Assembly: GCF_946478785.1 (NCBI RefSeq)
Contig: NZ_CAMLDD010000018.1
Location: 1-64,000, forward strand
Origin: an uncultured Flavobacterium sp.
Lineage (GTDB): Bacteria; Bacteroidota; Bacteroidia; Flavobacteriales; Flavobacteriaceae
Reading direction: 5' to 3'
DNA: 64,000 nt
The notes beneath the pieces are model-generated. The model searched no databases. It saw nothing but the letters and a program-made list of their open reading frames with translations, and had not been told where the DNA came from. Shown piece by piece: positions 39,261-48,447 of the stretch. A program made the position numbers and the translations under genes. The number at the start of each line of letters is the position of its first letter. Position 1 is the stretch's first letter.

Positions 39261-39290
39261 AAACAGGTTTCTTCCTGTTTAGATTATCTA
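39261..39290 (+). terminator. Weak hairpin after the ergothioneine operon
   Basis: AAACAGG (39261-39267) and CCTGTTT (39274-39280) pair around TTTCTT. The T-run that follows is delayed (ATTTTTTT at 39291-39298). It is a plausible end of the operon. The rest of 39291-39592 shows no gene. Confidence 0.45.
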
Positions 39291-39592
39291 ATTTTTTTGG
39301 ATAAATCTCCAACTTCAGTTTTTATTTAAAAATTGAGATTGTATGATTTTAAAATATTTGATGATGCGCCTGTGATTAAAATTGTTTTGCTCATTTTTAT
39401 TTTTTATATCATTAATAATGAGGCAAAGTTAGAGCGTGAGCTGTTATTGCTGCTTATACAAAAAAGAGGGAACGTGTGATACATATTTACGAAGATTTTA
39501 TTGAAGATTACTCTATATTTTGATTTTGTATAAAAAAACTACTGAACTTATCGGGTCCAGCAGTTGCAAGTTGTAATTGATTCTGTAAATAA

Positions 39593-40243
39593 CTATTGAT
39601 TATTTTTTAACCACTCTAAACGTCTTTGATCTGGAAGGTGTGTAATTTTGAAATCCTCGAAAGTAGCTGTAAAGCCTTTTCCATCAGGACTTGCAGACAT
39701 CATCCCTACCTGAACCGTTTTAAATTCAGGAAAATAAACGGTATTAGTCATCGTATAATTAACCCCATCAATAGAGTAAAAAATCTCCAGGGCATCTAGT
39801 CTGCGTACAGCCTTCATCCATACATTTTTAGGTTTTTCTTTTAAGCCTATAACACTCCAGGAACTTTTATCTATAGTATGAACAGTACTAATATTATAAA
39901 CTCCATCTACATATTCTACACCCGTTTTTACGTAATTGTTTTCATCTATTCGCAGCATAAGGCAAACCTGATCAAATCGGGTCTTGTAAACACCGCTCAT
40001 TTTTACAACAACTTCAAATTCGCCACTTCTCTGGGTATATAGAAAAGGCCCATCGTAAACTGTAAATCCGTAGTGGCTTTTGTTCCAATAATCAGATTGA
40101 GGTGTAACCTGCATAGTGAGTTTGTTATCTTTTATTTCCCAATCAGCTGGTTCATTAAGCCAGTTCATTGCAGTTAATTTTTGAGCATTTCCTTTTACAG
40201 CCATAATGCATATACATATTAAAACTAAGTGAATTCTCTTCAT
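39593..40243 (-). CDS. Secreted DUF1349 concanavalin-like protein
   Basis: This 216-residue protein has a signal peptide (MKRIHLVLICICIMAVKGNAQ). The rest is a beta-rich jelly-roll typical of DUF1349 (WLNEPADWEIKDNKLTM, FLYTQRSGEFEVVVKMSG, QVCLMLRIDENNYVKTGVEYVDG, VGMMSASPDGKGFTATFEDF). Family members are annotated as carbohydrate-binding-like or regulation-of-enolase proteins; no enzyme activity is established. It is divergent from the LuxR-type regulator gene, with 142 bp between. Confidence 0.85.
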   Translation of the reverse strand: MKRIHLVLICICIMAVKGNAQKLTAMNWLNEPADWEIKDNKLTMQVTPQSDYWNKSHYGFTVYDGPFLYTQRSGEFEVVVKMSGVYKTRFDQVCLMLRIDENNYVKTGVEYVDGVYNISTVHTIDKSSWSVIGLKEKPKNVWMKAVRRLDALEIFYSIDGVNYTMTNTVYFPEFKTVQVGMMSASPDGKGFTATFEDFKITHLPDQRRLEWLKNNQ

Positions 40244-40385
40244 GATTTCTTAAATTTGAATTTTATTAATGATTTACAAAGAATGTAATTTAAGTGCTTT
40301 ACAACAATAGTTATATATAACCATTTTTAAACTCATTCTAATCACCTTTGGTATAACTTAGCAGTGTAATTAATGAATCATTGTT

Positions 40386-41153
40386 ATGAATCCAATCTCA
40401 AACTTAGAAGATAAATTTTCTTTTGAATCCATTGATAGCCCCGAAAAGCGTAATGAAGCGTTAAATGAGGCTATAATAATGATGGAGGCCTACGTAAAAC
40501 TTGACAATTCGGTAGCTGTATTGTCAGATTTAGCGAGTAACAAGAGCTATGTTTTTGCTGGTGATTTCGGTAGTTTTTTTAACATTCATACTTCTGGATT
40601 TACAACAATTAATTCTATTTGGGAAGAGGATATTTATAAGCGCATCCATCCCGATGATCTTTTTCAAAGACACCTTTTAGAACTGGAGTTTTTTAATTTT
40701 TTAAAGGCAATACCTTCTGAGGAAAGATTAAATTATGCTACAAAATGCAGAATCAGAAGCTTGAATAAAAATAAGGAGTACCAATATATTCTCCATCGCA
40801 GTTTTTATATGAAGAACAGTTTAGAAGGAGGATTGTGGCTTGCTGTTTGCCTATATAATTATTTATTCGAAAAAGGAACCGGGTTGAATGGTATAGAAGG
40901 AAAAATTATCAATACTAAAACAGGAGAGATTCTTCATATTGACACTTATGAAAATTGTGTTGATCTTTTGACTTCCCGCGAAAAAGAAGTTTTAGTATTA
41001 ATTGGTAAAGGTATTATCAGTAAACAAATTGCAGATAACCTAAACATCAGCATTAATACTGTAAACAGGCACCGACAAAATATTCTGGAAAAACTAAATG
41101 TAAATAATTCTATTGAGGCAGTAAGAACAGCAGAGGCTTTAAATTTGTTGTAA
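40386..41153 (+). CDS. LuxR-type regulator with N-terminal PAS-like sensor
   Basis: This 255-residue protein ends in a clear LuxR/GerE helix-turn-helix (about 190-255: LTSREKEVLVLIGKGIISKQIADNLNISINTVNRHRQNILEKL). The N-terminal 180 residues resemble a PAS fold (IWEEDIYKRIHPDDL, then YATKCRIRSLNKNKEYQYILHRSFY), a layout frequent among Flavobacteriia. No receiver domain is present. The target is unknown; the divergent DUF1349 gene is the closest candidate. Confidence 0.88.
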   Translation: MNPISNLEDKFSFESIDSPEKRNEALNEAIIMMEAYVKLDNSVAVLSDLASNKSYVFAGDFGSFFNIHTSGFTTINSIWEEDIYKRIHPDDLFQRHLLELEFFNFLKAIPSEERLNYATKCRIRSLNKNKEYQYILHRSFYMKNSLEGGLWLAVCLYNYLFEKGTGLNGIEGKIINTKTGEILHIDTYENCVDLLTSREKEVLVLIGKGIISKQIADNLNISINTVNRHRQNILEKLNVNNSIEAVRTAEALNLL

Positions 41154-41399
41154 ATTATAAGATAACTGTGAAGCAGGTTATTACTACGATGAGTATTTCA
41201 CAAAATAATATTTTAGCAACTGACCGCTACTTTATTAGATCAAATTTTATTTTAGAGGAACAGGATAGTATTGAGTTTTACGCGCTTTGATTTTTTTGAA
41301 CTTTTGCATTCGGTTTGCAAGCATCGCACAATAATTATATATCGTTAATAGTTTGTTTGTAATCCTTTCCCCTTTGGGATAAGATTAAATTGATTTATA

Positions 41400-41865
41400 G
41401 AAATTAAAGGTCTAAGAATACTTGCCGATAATCTAAAAATTCTGCTTGTATATCGGCAGTATCCCGTTTAAATATCTAATAAAGCATGCGGATTAAATCC
41501 CACCATCTTACATAATTTGCATTGTGAATCTAATTTGTCTGAAATCGCAATAAGTTTGACTCAAAAAATTGGACTCCCCACGCACTATTACGTGCACTTG
41601 TTTTTTATATTTATTTTCTTATTATTTTAAAGGTTCCTTGAGAAGAAGGGCTATAATCTTTCCTTTGCTTCGGGTTCATTATCTAATGCCAGACAATCAC
41701 GTTAGGATTTTTACCATATCGTTCACCTAATTTTAAATTCAAAACCAATTTCTGAAATATTTATGATATCCCGTTTCCAGTCTTTTTTATTCCAATGCTC
41801 TGGATAATAATAGCCCCCCATAGACATTAAATTTTCTCGAAAAGAACAGATAGAATGCTAAACGT
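41400..41865 (-). pseudogene. Decayed GH42 beta-galactosidase gene (5' half recognisable)
   Basis: Reading the minus strand from about 41860, one finds collinear pieces of a Bacteroidota GH42 enzyme. The N-terminal strand is MGGYYYPEHWNKKDWKRDI...GFEF (41821-41734). After a deletion comes RYGKNPNVIVWH followed by a stop codon, then DYSPSSQGTF (about 41724-41628), a stop-rich stretch to AWG..F (41583), NPHALLDI and a stop codon (41494-41468), and DTADIQAEFLDY (41463-41428). Several stops, at least one frame change and missing segments (including the FAEFAW region) mean that it cannot be functional. It lies downstream of, and on the same strand as, the GH31 gene. The flanks (41154-41399, 41866-42053) show nothing clear. 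Confidence 0.75.
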
Positions 41866-42053
41866 TAATAATTATTGCTAAGGATACAAACAAAGCGATA
41901 TATAAATTTTTGTCATGTGTTCTTTATTGAAACCATTCTGAAATACTACTTACTTCAGAATGATTAATTTTAATTAGAGATACTTACTTTATTTTATTCT
42001 AAAAACTCTTTCTCGTTTAAATTATTTTTCATTTCGATTATTTTGCTTTATTA

Positions 42054-44924
42054 TTATTTTAATGTAATGGTTTGTAGATGCCCATCATAATTCACAACTT
42101 GCCCCTGAGCATCATATGCAAAAGCCTTACGGTTTTCTTTACTTATAGTTATAATAACAAATTTTCGATTTTTTAACATTCCTTCAAATTCCCCTTTACG
42201 CTCGCCAATAGTGAGGACACTATTTGTTTCATTATAACTGATTGGAATGCTGCAATGTAACCCTTTTTCATAATTATAATTCACACCTTCGTCCTCATAT
42301 AAATTAAAACTTCCGTTCTTGCCTTTATATACATACAGAAGAATAGTATCGGCCGGTTTTTCATCAGTATATTGTATTTCAGGCCCAACAGGGATAATGG
42401 CTCCTTCAGGAATAAATAGTGGAATGCGGCCGTATGGTGCATCTACCGATAAAGTTTGACCTCCCTTAATATAATCTCCTGAATTAAAATCATACCAATT
42501 ATTTCCGGCAGGAAAATATACATCTCTTTTACGAATGCCATAATTATAAACAGGGCAAACCATAAAATTTGGGCCAAACATAAATTGATCACTACTATTG
42601 ACCACTTTTTTATCATTAGAAAAATCCATGATTAAAGGGCGCATAATAGTATAATCGTCAAAATGAGTCATACCTGCCATGGTGTAGATATATGGCATCA
42701 ATCTATAACGTAAATTGTCATAGAACAAAATAGATTCATAAGCCGGATGCTCTTTCGGGGCTATATTCCAAGGCTCACGATAAGGAAATTGTCCGTGCGA
42801 TCTGTATAATGGTGCAAATACACCAAATTGATGCCAGCGTGTATTCAATTCTCTCCATTCCTTGTTATCTGAATTTTCTATTCCGTTTTTATCATATTCA
42901 TTTTGAGCAGCTACATAACGATCTTCGACACAAAATCCCCCGATATCCATAGTCCAATACGGAATACCACTAATTGCAAAGTTTAAACCTGCCGAAATTT
43001 GTGCTTTTAAATCTTCCCAGCGTGTTGCAATATCACCACTCCATGTTGCTGTTGAATAACGTTGTAAACCTGCAAAACCTGATCTGGTCAATAAAAACAC
43101 CCGCTTATTTGGTTCTACACTGCGTTGTCCGTCATAAATGGCTTCAGCATTCATTAAAGCATAAGTATTGAAATATTCTGTCGCCGGTCCTAAAGCGGTT
43201 GGTCCCTGCAATGCTTTACGGTAATCCATGTCTGTACAATCCAGTACATTTGGTTCACTGGCGTCCATCCACCATGCATCAACTCCTGTCGGATATAAAT
43301 TTTCATAAATTTGTTTCCAAAATAGTTTTCTCGCACCGCCTGAATAGGCATCATAGAAAGAACCTACATAACCTGGGCCAACCCAGTCACGAACATTATC
43401 TTTTATGGCTTGCTGGTACATCCATCCTTTTTGGTCAAATTCTTTAAAATGTTCTGTTGTTTTATAAAATTTAGGCCATACCGAAATCATCATTTTACCA
43501 TTCATCGCGTGGATAGAATCTACCATCCCTTTTGGATCAGGAAAACGTTTTGGGTCAAATTTATGACTTCCCCAAGAATCTTCTTCCCAGTAATTCCAAT
43601 CCAGTACAATATTATCAATAGGGATTTTACGTTCTCTGAATTCTTTTAAATTGCTTAGAATTTCGTCTTGAGTTTTATATCTCTCACGACTTTGCCAATA
43701 ACCCATTGCCCATTTTGGCATAATTTGAGCTTTTCCGGTCAAAGTACGGTATCCCTTAACTATTTGATCCATAGAGTTGCCATGAACAAAATAATAATCT
43801 ATTTTTTTATTCATTTCGCTCCACCATACCTGATTACTTTTTTCTTCAGTTAGCTGAGGTGTTCTTACTCTTAATCCACAGTAAGATGTAACTCCATTTG
43901 GTTTCCATTCTATTCGTAAAGGAACTCGTTTTCCGGCTTCTAAATTCATTGAAAACTTATAACTATTAGGATTCCAGGCGGTCCTCCAACGCTCTGGGAC
44001 TACTAATTGATTGTTCAAATACACTTTGACATAACCTGAGTAATACAAAGTAAATTTGTATTCTCCATTTTGTGGTGCTTCAATATCACCTTCATAAGTA
44101 ACTTCTGCATTTTTTAAAGGAAAATTTTCCGGTAAGTTTTTAAAACTTTTAATATCTTCAAAGAAAATAGATGCTTCTTTTCGAACCAGATTTATTTTAC
44201 CATTATCCGGCGTGTTATAAGTACCTGTTAAGCTATTAGCTTCACCATTTTTATCATATAATTTAAAAACAGCATTTAATTGTTCATAAGGACGACTGTC
44301 CCCAAAACGGCTTAATGAATAACTATCCCATAAAAGGCCATAGTTTTTATTGGAAATAATAAATGGTACTGAAACTTTAGTGTTGTATTGAAATAATTCT
44401 TCGCTTTTATTTTTGTAATTAAACTCGTCTGATTGGTGCTGTCCCAAGCCATAAAAAGCTTCGTCTTTTGGCGATTCAAAAATTTGGCGAACTGTATACC
44501 CTTTTGTTCCTTCAACTTCTACAGGACTGAATGTTGTACCACCGCCAGCAATTTCGGACAAAATAAGTTTTCCATTTTTATCTTTAAACTTAACGCCGCC
44601 ATCTTTTGTGGAAATCATTACATTTAAAGTTTCTGTAGCTAATTTAATAGAATCTTTTTCATTAGAAACTTTAAAAGAAACATTGTCCTTATGAGGCACA
44701 ATAATCAAACTGGAATCTTTTGGGAATTCATTTTCTGGTATTGCTGACACATGAACCAAATCATTTCCTAAAACCTCTAAACGTATTTTGCTTAATTGAT
44801 GCTCTTTAGCAGGATTTATTGTTACAATTATGCCATTATCCGTCTTTTTGTAATGTTTAGTAGCACAAGATGCTAATACTAATCCAGTGATTAGGCATAA
44901 ACATATTTTATTTTTTCTTTTCAT
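42054..44924 (-). CDS. GH31 alpha-xylosidase-like lipoprotein with PA14 domain
   Basis: This 956-residue lipoprotein (lipobox LVLASC) belongs to glycoside hydrolase family 31. An N-terminal beta-sandwich (about 25-225) is followed by a PA14 insert (about 240-360: APQNGEYKFTLYYSGYVKVYLNNQLV), then the (beta/alpha)8 barrel. The nucleophile is D554 in WWMDASEPN and the acid/base D631 in TWSGDIATRW. C-terminal beta domains follow. The PA14-containing layout is that of Bacteroides and Cellvibrio GH31 alpha-xylosidases acting on xyloglucan oligosaccharides. It stands alone on its strand, with a decayed GH42 gene behind it, which suggests a former galactoxyloglucan cluster. Confidence 0.92.
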   Translation of the reverse strand: MKRKNKICLCLITGLVLASCATKHYKKTDNGIIVTINPAKEHQLSKIRLEVLGNDLVHVSAIPENEFPKDSSLIIVPHKDNVSFKVSNEKDSIKLATETLNVMISTKDGGVKFKDKNGKLILSEIAGGGTTFSPVEVEGTKGYTVRQIFESPKDEAFYGLGQHQSDEFNYKNKSEELFQYNTKVSVPFIISNKNYGLLWDSYSLSRFGDSRPYEQLNAVFKLYDKNGEANSLTGTYNTPDNGKINLVRKEASIFFEDIKSFKNLPENFPLKNAEVTYEGDIEAPQNGEYKFTLYYSGYVKVYLNNQLVVPERWRTAWNPNSYKFSMNLEAGKRVPLRIEWKPNGVTSYCGLRVRTPQLTEEKSNQVWWSEMNKKIDYYFVHGNSMDQIVKGYRTLTGKAQIMPKWAMGYWQSRERYKTQDEILSNLKEFRERKIPIDNIVLDWNYWEEDSWGSHKFDPKRFPDPKGMVDSIHAMNGKMMISVWPKFYKTTEHFKEFDQKGWMYQQAIKDNVRDWVGPGYVGSFYDAYSGGARKLFWKQIYENLYPTGVDAWWMDASEPNVLDCTDMDYRKALQGPTALGPATEYFNTYALMNAEAIYDGQRSVEPNKRVFLLTRSGFAGLQRYSTATWSGDIATRWEDLKAQISAGLNFAISGIPYWTMDIGGFCVEDRYVAAQNEYDKNGIENSDNKEWRELNTRWHQFGVFAPLYRSHGQFPYREPWNIAPKEHPAYESILFYDNLRYRLMPYIYTMAGMTHFDDYTIMRPLIMDFSNDKKVVNSSDQFMFGPNFMVCPVYNYGIRKRDVYFPAGNNWYDFNSGDYIKGGQTLSVDAPYGRIPLFIPEGAIIPVGPEIQYTDEKPADTILLYVYKGKNGSFNLYEDEGVNYNYEKGLHCSIPISYNETNSVLTIGERKGEFEGMLKNRKFVIITISKENRKAFAYDAQGQVVNYDGHLQTITLK

Positions 44925-45767
44925 AAATAAATTTTATTGTTCATATTTAATTCGATATGTTCGTTGGTAGTAGGCCAATTTCTTTTGCGATTATTTCATG
45001 ATAATTATTAGTTAATTTAAATCTACTTTGTGACTTACAAGATTGTTTTTTAAAGGTCTATAATTTTTAAGATTAGCTTTATTTGTTTTAATTGGTTGAA
45101 AGTGAATAGTTTGAAAAAAAATATAAATGTCAATTTCTTAATGAAGGATAAAACTAATTGTCCAATCTATAAAAACTGCTGCAAAATTACTCTTGGAGTT
45201 GTTTTTTATAGTTAATATGGAATGAAAGCTAATAGTACTTAATAGTTTTACAAGATTAAAAAAGAGTGCTAATTTCATTATATCAAAATTTATGAATATA
45301 TCGAGAAGTAAAAATAATGGATAACTAAACTAATAAATAAGAATGCTTTGATTTTTTTTACTAAAATATTGTAACTTTTAAAAGCTGAGCTATTTACTGA
45401 TTAACAGCATAATCTCAATCTGGCATAATCAGTTTCATTAAAAAGCGAATACAGCGGTGGCAAAAGTATCAATTAAGAAAAATTAAAGTGGCTGGAAATG
45501 TATTCAATATGGGGTATTTATGTATCATTTTTAATATATAGCTCAAAGTATTATAGATTTAGCTATTGAATAAAATAGTACGTTCCATTCAGGATCAATT
45601 AATTTCACTGGAAGTATAAAACTTCTACAGCAATATTTTTTCTGGGTGTCAGATTTATTTGGTATTTTGTAAAAATTACAACAGAGCAATAGGGTAAAAA
45701 GAAAGAATTTAAAACTGTGAATAAATTTTTAATGATAGAGTCAAGCTGTTTCATAAAAAATAATATC
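44925..45767. other. Intergenic region without recognisable genes
   Basis: About 840 bp of very AT-rich DNA containing the GH31 promoter. I found no family motif on either strand and no copy of the xylan promoter module. Confidence 0.5.
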
Positions 45768-45801
45768 AAAAAAGCCTCCGAGATGCAGTCATTACGGAGA
45801 C
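45768..45801 (-). terminator. Terminator of the frameshifted acidic-protein gene
   Basis: On the minus strand GTCTCCG (45801-45795) pairs with CGGAGGC (45780-45774), with one G-T wobble, around a 14-nt loop and is followed by TTTTTT. It begins 9 bp past the stop codon at 45810, which supports the reading frame assigned to the end of that gene. Confidence 0.75.
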
Positions 45802-45809
45802 TTTCTATT

Positions 45810-46592
45810 TTAGTAATCTGAGGTAAGATAAAATCCTTGATCCTCGTCATCTTCATCGGCTTCAGAAACATCCCCAGAGTTCTTCTGTCTGCATCGTCAT
45901 AATGCTGGTTGACACCAAGGTCGGTGCGCTCCATGATTTCAGATCCGATTGATTCTTCCTCCATGTAATACGTGATTACCTGCGGCGCATTGCCGTGGAA
46001 AGTGGCATTCAATCTCAATACATTAAAATTTTCGCTGGGAAGGTTTAATATTGCGGGATGTACCATGGCCGGTTTCATCCCTTGTGAGTTCATCTTCTTT
46101 AAGCTCCTCATTGCCAAGGTGCCCAATTTCGAATTCCCTTTGAACGGGATTGTCCTGATCGGGTTCAATGGTTTCAAAGCGGTCACTCTCAGCCTCATTG
46201 TTCTTGTGGACATCCATATCAGTTTCAAACCCTTCAGAGGAATCATTATGTATAAGATCCTCTTCAATGTCCTTCTGGGTTATATCTTTCGAGCCACTGC
46301 CGGATTCACTATCAAGATTCTCTGAATTATACCGGTTGCTCTCTGGATCGCTACTTTTTGAGTCTAAATCTGGAATCTTGCCGTCCTCCCCGGTGTGGCC
46401 CTCAGGATTTTCACCGGATTCGGGGTTGGTCTGCTGGGCACTCACATCGACTGAGTAATCGGGCGGGGCATTCTCTGTAAAGCGGTGCGCTGCAGGGGAG
46501 GAAGTTTTTTGCTGCCCCTGATTACCAGTATGTTCGTTTTGAAAATTCTGGTCATCCTGACCGTTATTTTCCAGTGTATCTGAATTTGTCAT
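45810..46592 (-). pseudogene. Acidic low-complexity protein gene with two frameshifts
   Basis: The gene starts at ATG 46592 and reads an extremely Asp/Glu/Ser/Asn-rich, disordered sequence until a stop at 46023 (ending PSQRKF). The -1 frame continues with a similar character (NVLRLNATFHGNAPQ, MEEESIGSEIMERTDLG, YDDADRR). A second shift near 45880 leads to NSGDVSEADEDDEDQGFYL and a stop at 45810, directly before a terminator. The joined product would be about 260 residues. One extra base near the AAAATTTT run at 46026-46031 and one missing base near 45880 explain everything. Either this is a recent pseudogene or the assembly has two errors. Function unknown. Confidence 0.6.
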
Positions 46593-46882
46593 TTTATAAT
46601 TTTAAATTGAATTTTTACTATCTTCTTCTAAAGATTGTCCCGGAGCATGTTTGCCGGTATTGCCGTGTTTGTCTGTTCTTTGTCAAATGTAAAAAAAGGA
46701 TAATTATACTTTTTTACAGAATAATCATTTGCATTTATAAAATAGCTATCAGGTAATCAGGCAGGTAGAAGTTAAAAGTTATAGAGTCAGGATTCGCTGT
46801 CAAGAACCAAATATTTCACTAACTTTAAGTAAATTTATCATTTAAACGGAGAATGTTCAAATTATCTAAAATAATTTAAATT

Positions 46883-47062
46883 ATGAAAGCTGACTTAAAT
46901 TCAAAATTTATAGTATTCCTGTTTTTTACTCAATTACTATTTGCATGCAAAAATAATATAAGTACGGGAGTTGGCAGTGACGGAAAAAGTCTTGACTCCA
47001 CGGTGACAAACACCGACACGACTACTGTACCAAAAAAGAATTCAAAATTATTAAAAGAATAG
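46883..47062 (+). CDS. Small lipoprotein (59 residues)
   Basis: ATG at 46883 opens a 59-codon frame with a basic start, a hydrophobic core and a lipobox (LLFAC, C22). A Ser/Thr/Asp-rich mature part (GVGSDGKSLDSTVTNTDTTT) and a lysine-rich end follow. This has the look of the many tiny surface or periplasmic lipoproteins of Bacteroidota. I recognise no family. AT-rich upstream DNA (46593-46882) separates it from the divergent acidic-protein gene. Confidence 0.6.
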   Translation: MKADLNSKFIVFLFFTQLLFACKNNISTGVGSDGKSLDSTVTNTDTTTVPKKNSKLLKE

Positions 47063-47398
47063 AGCATGTATGCCAATTATTTTGTCGCAAATTAAATACG
47101 TTCAGAAATTGAGATAATACTTTATTTATTGTCTTAGTTTTTATCTGATCCAAAGCGAAAATTAATAACAAATATTCTGAAAAATAGACGGTTGGATACA
47201 AGTAGAAGCTTAATGTAATCAAAAGCGAAAATAAATTTATCAAATAAAAAATAGGTGTAAGGAATGTAGTATTTTTCCTTTTCAGGCTAAAACTAATATT
47301 TATGCTTAAATTTTAATACTCCACAGATTTTCGTATTGATCCGATTTTCCGTGATCCCTCTTAGAATAATAAGAAAATTTAAAGATATAAATAAAAAA

Positions 47399-47428
47399 AT
47401 GGCGCCAATTGAAGACAATTGGTGCCAT
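47399..47428. terminator. Long hairpin, probably a terminator
   Basis: ATGGCGCCAATTG (47399-47411) and CAATTGGTGCCAT (47416-47428) pair along 13 bp with one G-T wobble around AAGA. On the minus strand it is followed by TTTTTTTAT, so it could stop transcription coming from the ric side. Confidence 0.6.
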
Positions 47429-47442
47429 TTGGCTTTTGTGAC

Positions 47443-47577
47443 CCCAAAAGGACAAATCACGCACCATTTTATGGAGGATTTGAAGAGATTGGCTTACTGG
47501 AAGTAGAGGCTGTCTTTCATTGGCTTTATGAATTTGGTTTGGATGTCCCGTTGGGGATTGATGGAATTCGTATCTAA
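47443..47577 (+). other. Possible short coding remnant
   Basis: A frame without a start codon reads through GGFEEIGLLEVEAVFHWLYE and ends LGIDGIRI at TAA 47575-47577. Its residue composition looks protein-like, but I recognise no family. The rest of 47063-47701 holds only the hairpin at 47399. Confidence 0.2.
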
Positions 47578-47701
47578 TCTTTAATAGGAGAGCTGCGAAT
47601 TCTAACCTTAAGATTTAGTAATTGATTTAGAAGGAATATTATTTTTCAGAATAGTATGTGCAACGATTGTGTGATAAAACTAATAATTTAAAGAACTTTA
47701 T

Positions 47702-48418
47702 CTAAGCTTTTTCAAGTGCTACGGATTTTGGAAATAAAATATTATTCTCAAGATGAATATGCTTGTGCAGGTCACGTTCAAATTCTTTAAGCATTGCAAA
47801 AGTTACTTTATAAGTATTGCAGGTATCTGCTGGAGCGGTATAATTTTTGGTTAATGCAGCAATTTTTTTAAAGCGTTGTCCTACTGTATCATGTTCTTCT
47901 TTAATTAAAAGTATTTGATTTTCAAGAGTTCCAAAGTGTGCTATCTCTAAAAATAATCCTTTCGCATGCGCCTCATTTATTTTTTTTATAAAAGGAAAAA
48001 GGATCTGTTCTTTTTTTCTCATATTAGCAGAGAGATCTAAGGCAGATTCAGTAAATAAAGTATTAATTTCAAAGAGGTCAGGATATGTTTCACCATGAAG
48101 AGTACATAATTCATTTAATAATTTAAGCAACACGGGTGTTTTTTCAGCCACATATCGATGATGTGTTTTTTCTATATAGTCTGCCAACAGATCCGATGAC
48201 CATGATTTATAATTAAAAGATTGGTTGGCCGAATTATTTGTTGCACGATCAAGCTCCTCAATTAAAAGAGACTCCTCAATGCCTCGTTTTTTGCAGGCTT
48301 CTTTTAAGGTACGATGACCTTTATAACAAAAATCAATGCTATATTTTGAAAAAATTGCTGCCGTCCTAAAATCATCAGCTGCGATTTCGCCAATTGTGGT
48401 TTTGTTTGTTGTTTTCAT
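47702..48418 (-). CDS. ric: Iron-sulfur cluster repair di-iron protein (RIC/YtfE/ScdA)
   Basis: This 238-residue cytoplasmic protein repairs Fe-S clusters damaged by NO or oxidants. The N-terminal ScdA-type domain has TIGEIAADDFRTAAIFSKYSIDFCYKGHRTLKEACKKRGI with its conserved Cys. The rest is a hemerythrin-like bundle with the iron-binding His/Glu series (HHRYVAEKTP, HGE, KEEHDTVG, LHKHIHLENNILFP). It lies 29 bp behind nadB on the same strand, so the two are co-transcribed. It fits the nitrogen-oxide genes that follow. Confidence 0.92.
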   Translation of the reverse strand: MKTTNKTTIGEIAADDFRTAAIFSKYSIDFCYKGHRTLKEACKKRGIEESLLIEELDRATNNSANQSFNYKSWSSDLLADYIEKTHHRYVAEKTPVLLKLLNELCTLHGETYPDLFEINTLFTESALDLSANMRKKEQILFPFIKKINEAHAKGLFLEIAHFGTLENQILLIKEEHDTVGQRFKKIAALTKNYTAPADTCNTYKVTFAMLKEFERDLHKHIHLENNILFPKSVALEKA

Positions 48419-48447
48419 AGGAAGTTATAAAGACTTAAGGTTATTAA

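Noticed and set aside
45605..46267. 220-codon minus-strand frame as an independent gene
   Set aside because: Most of it overlaps the acidic-protein frame, its end runs through the terminator at 45768, and only the middle (46020-45885) has protein-like character. It is explained as the middle segment of the frameshifted gene.
45972..46325. 117-codon plus-strand frame opposite the acidic-protein gene
   Set aside because: It is an antisense shadow of the Asp/Glu/Ser-rich gene with no motif or start context.
47022..47243. 73-codon minus-strand frame near the small lipoprotein
   Set aside because: It overlaps the lipoprotein end and looks like random AT-rich hydrophobic sequence.
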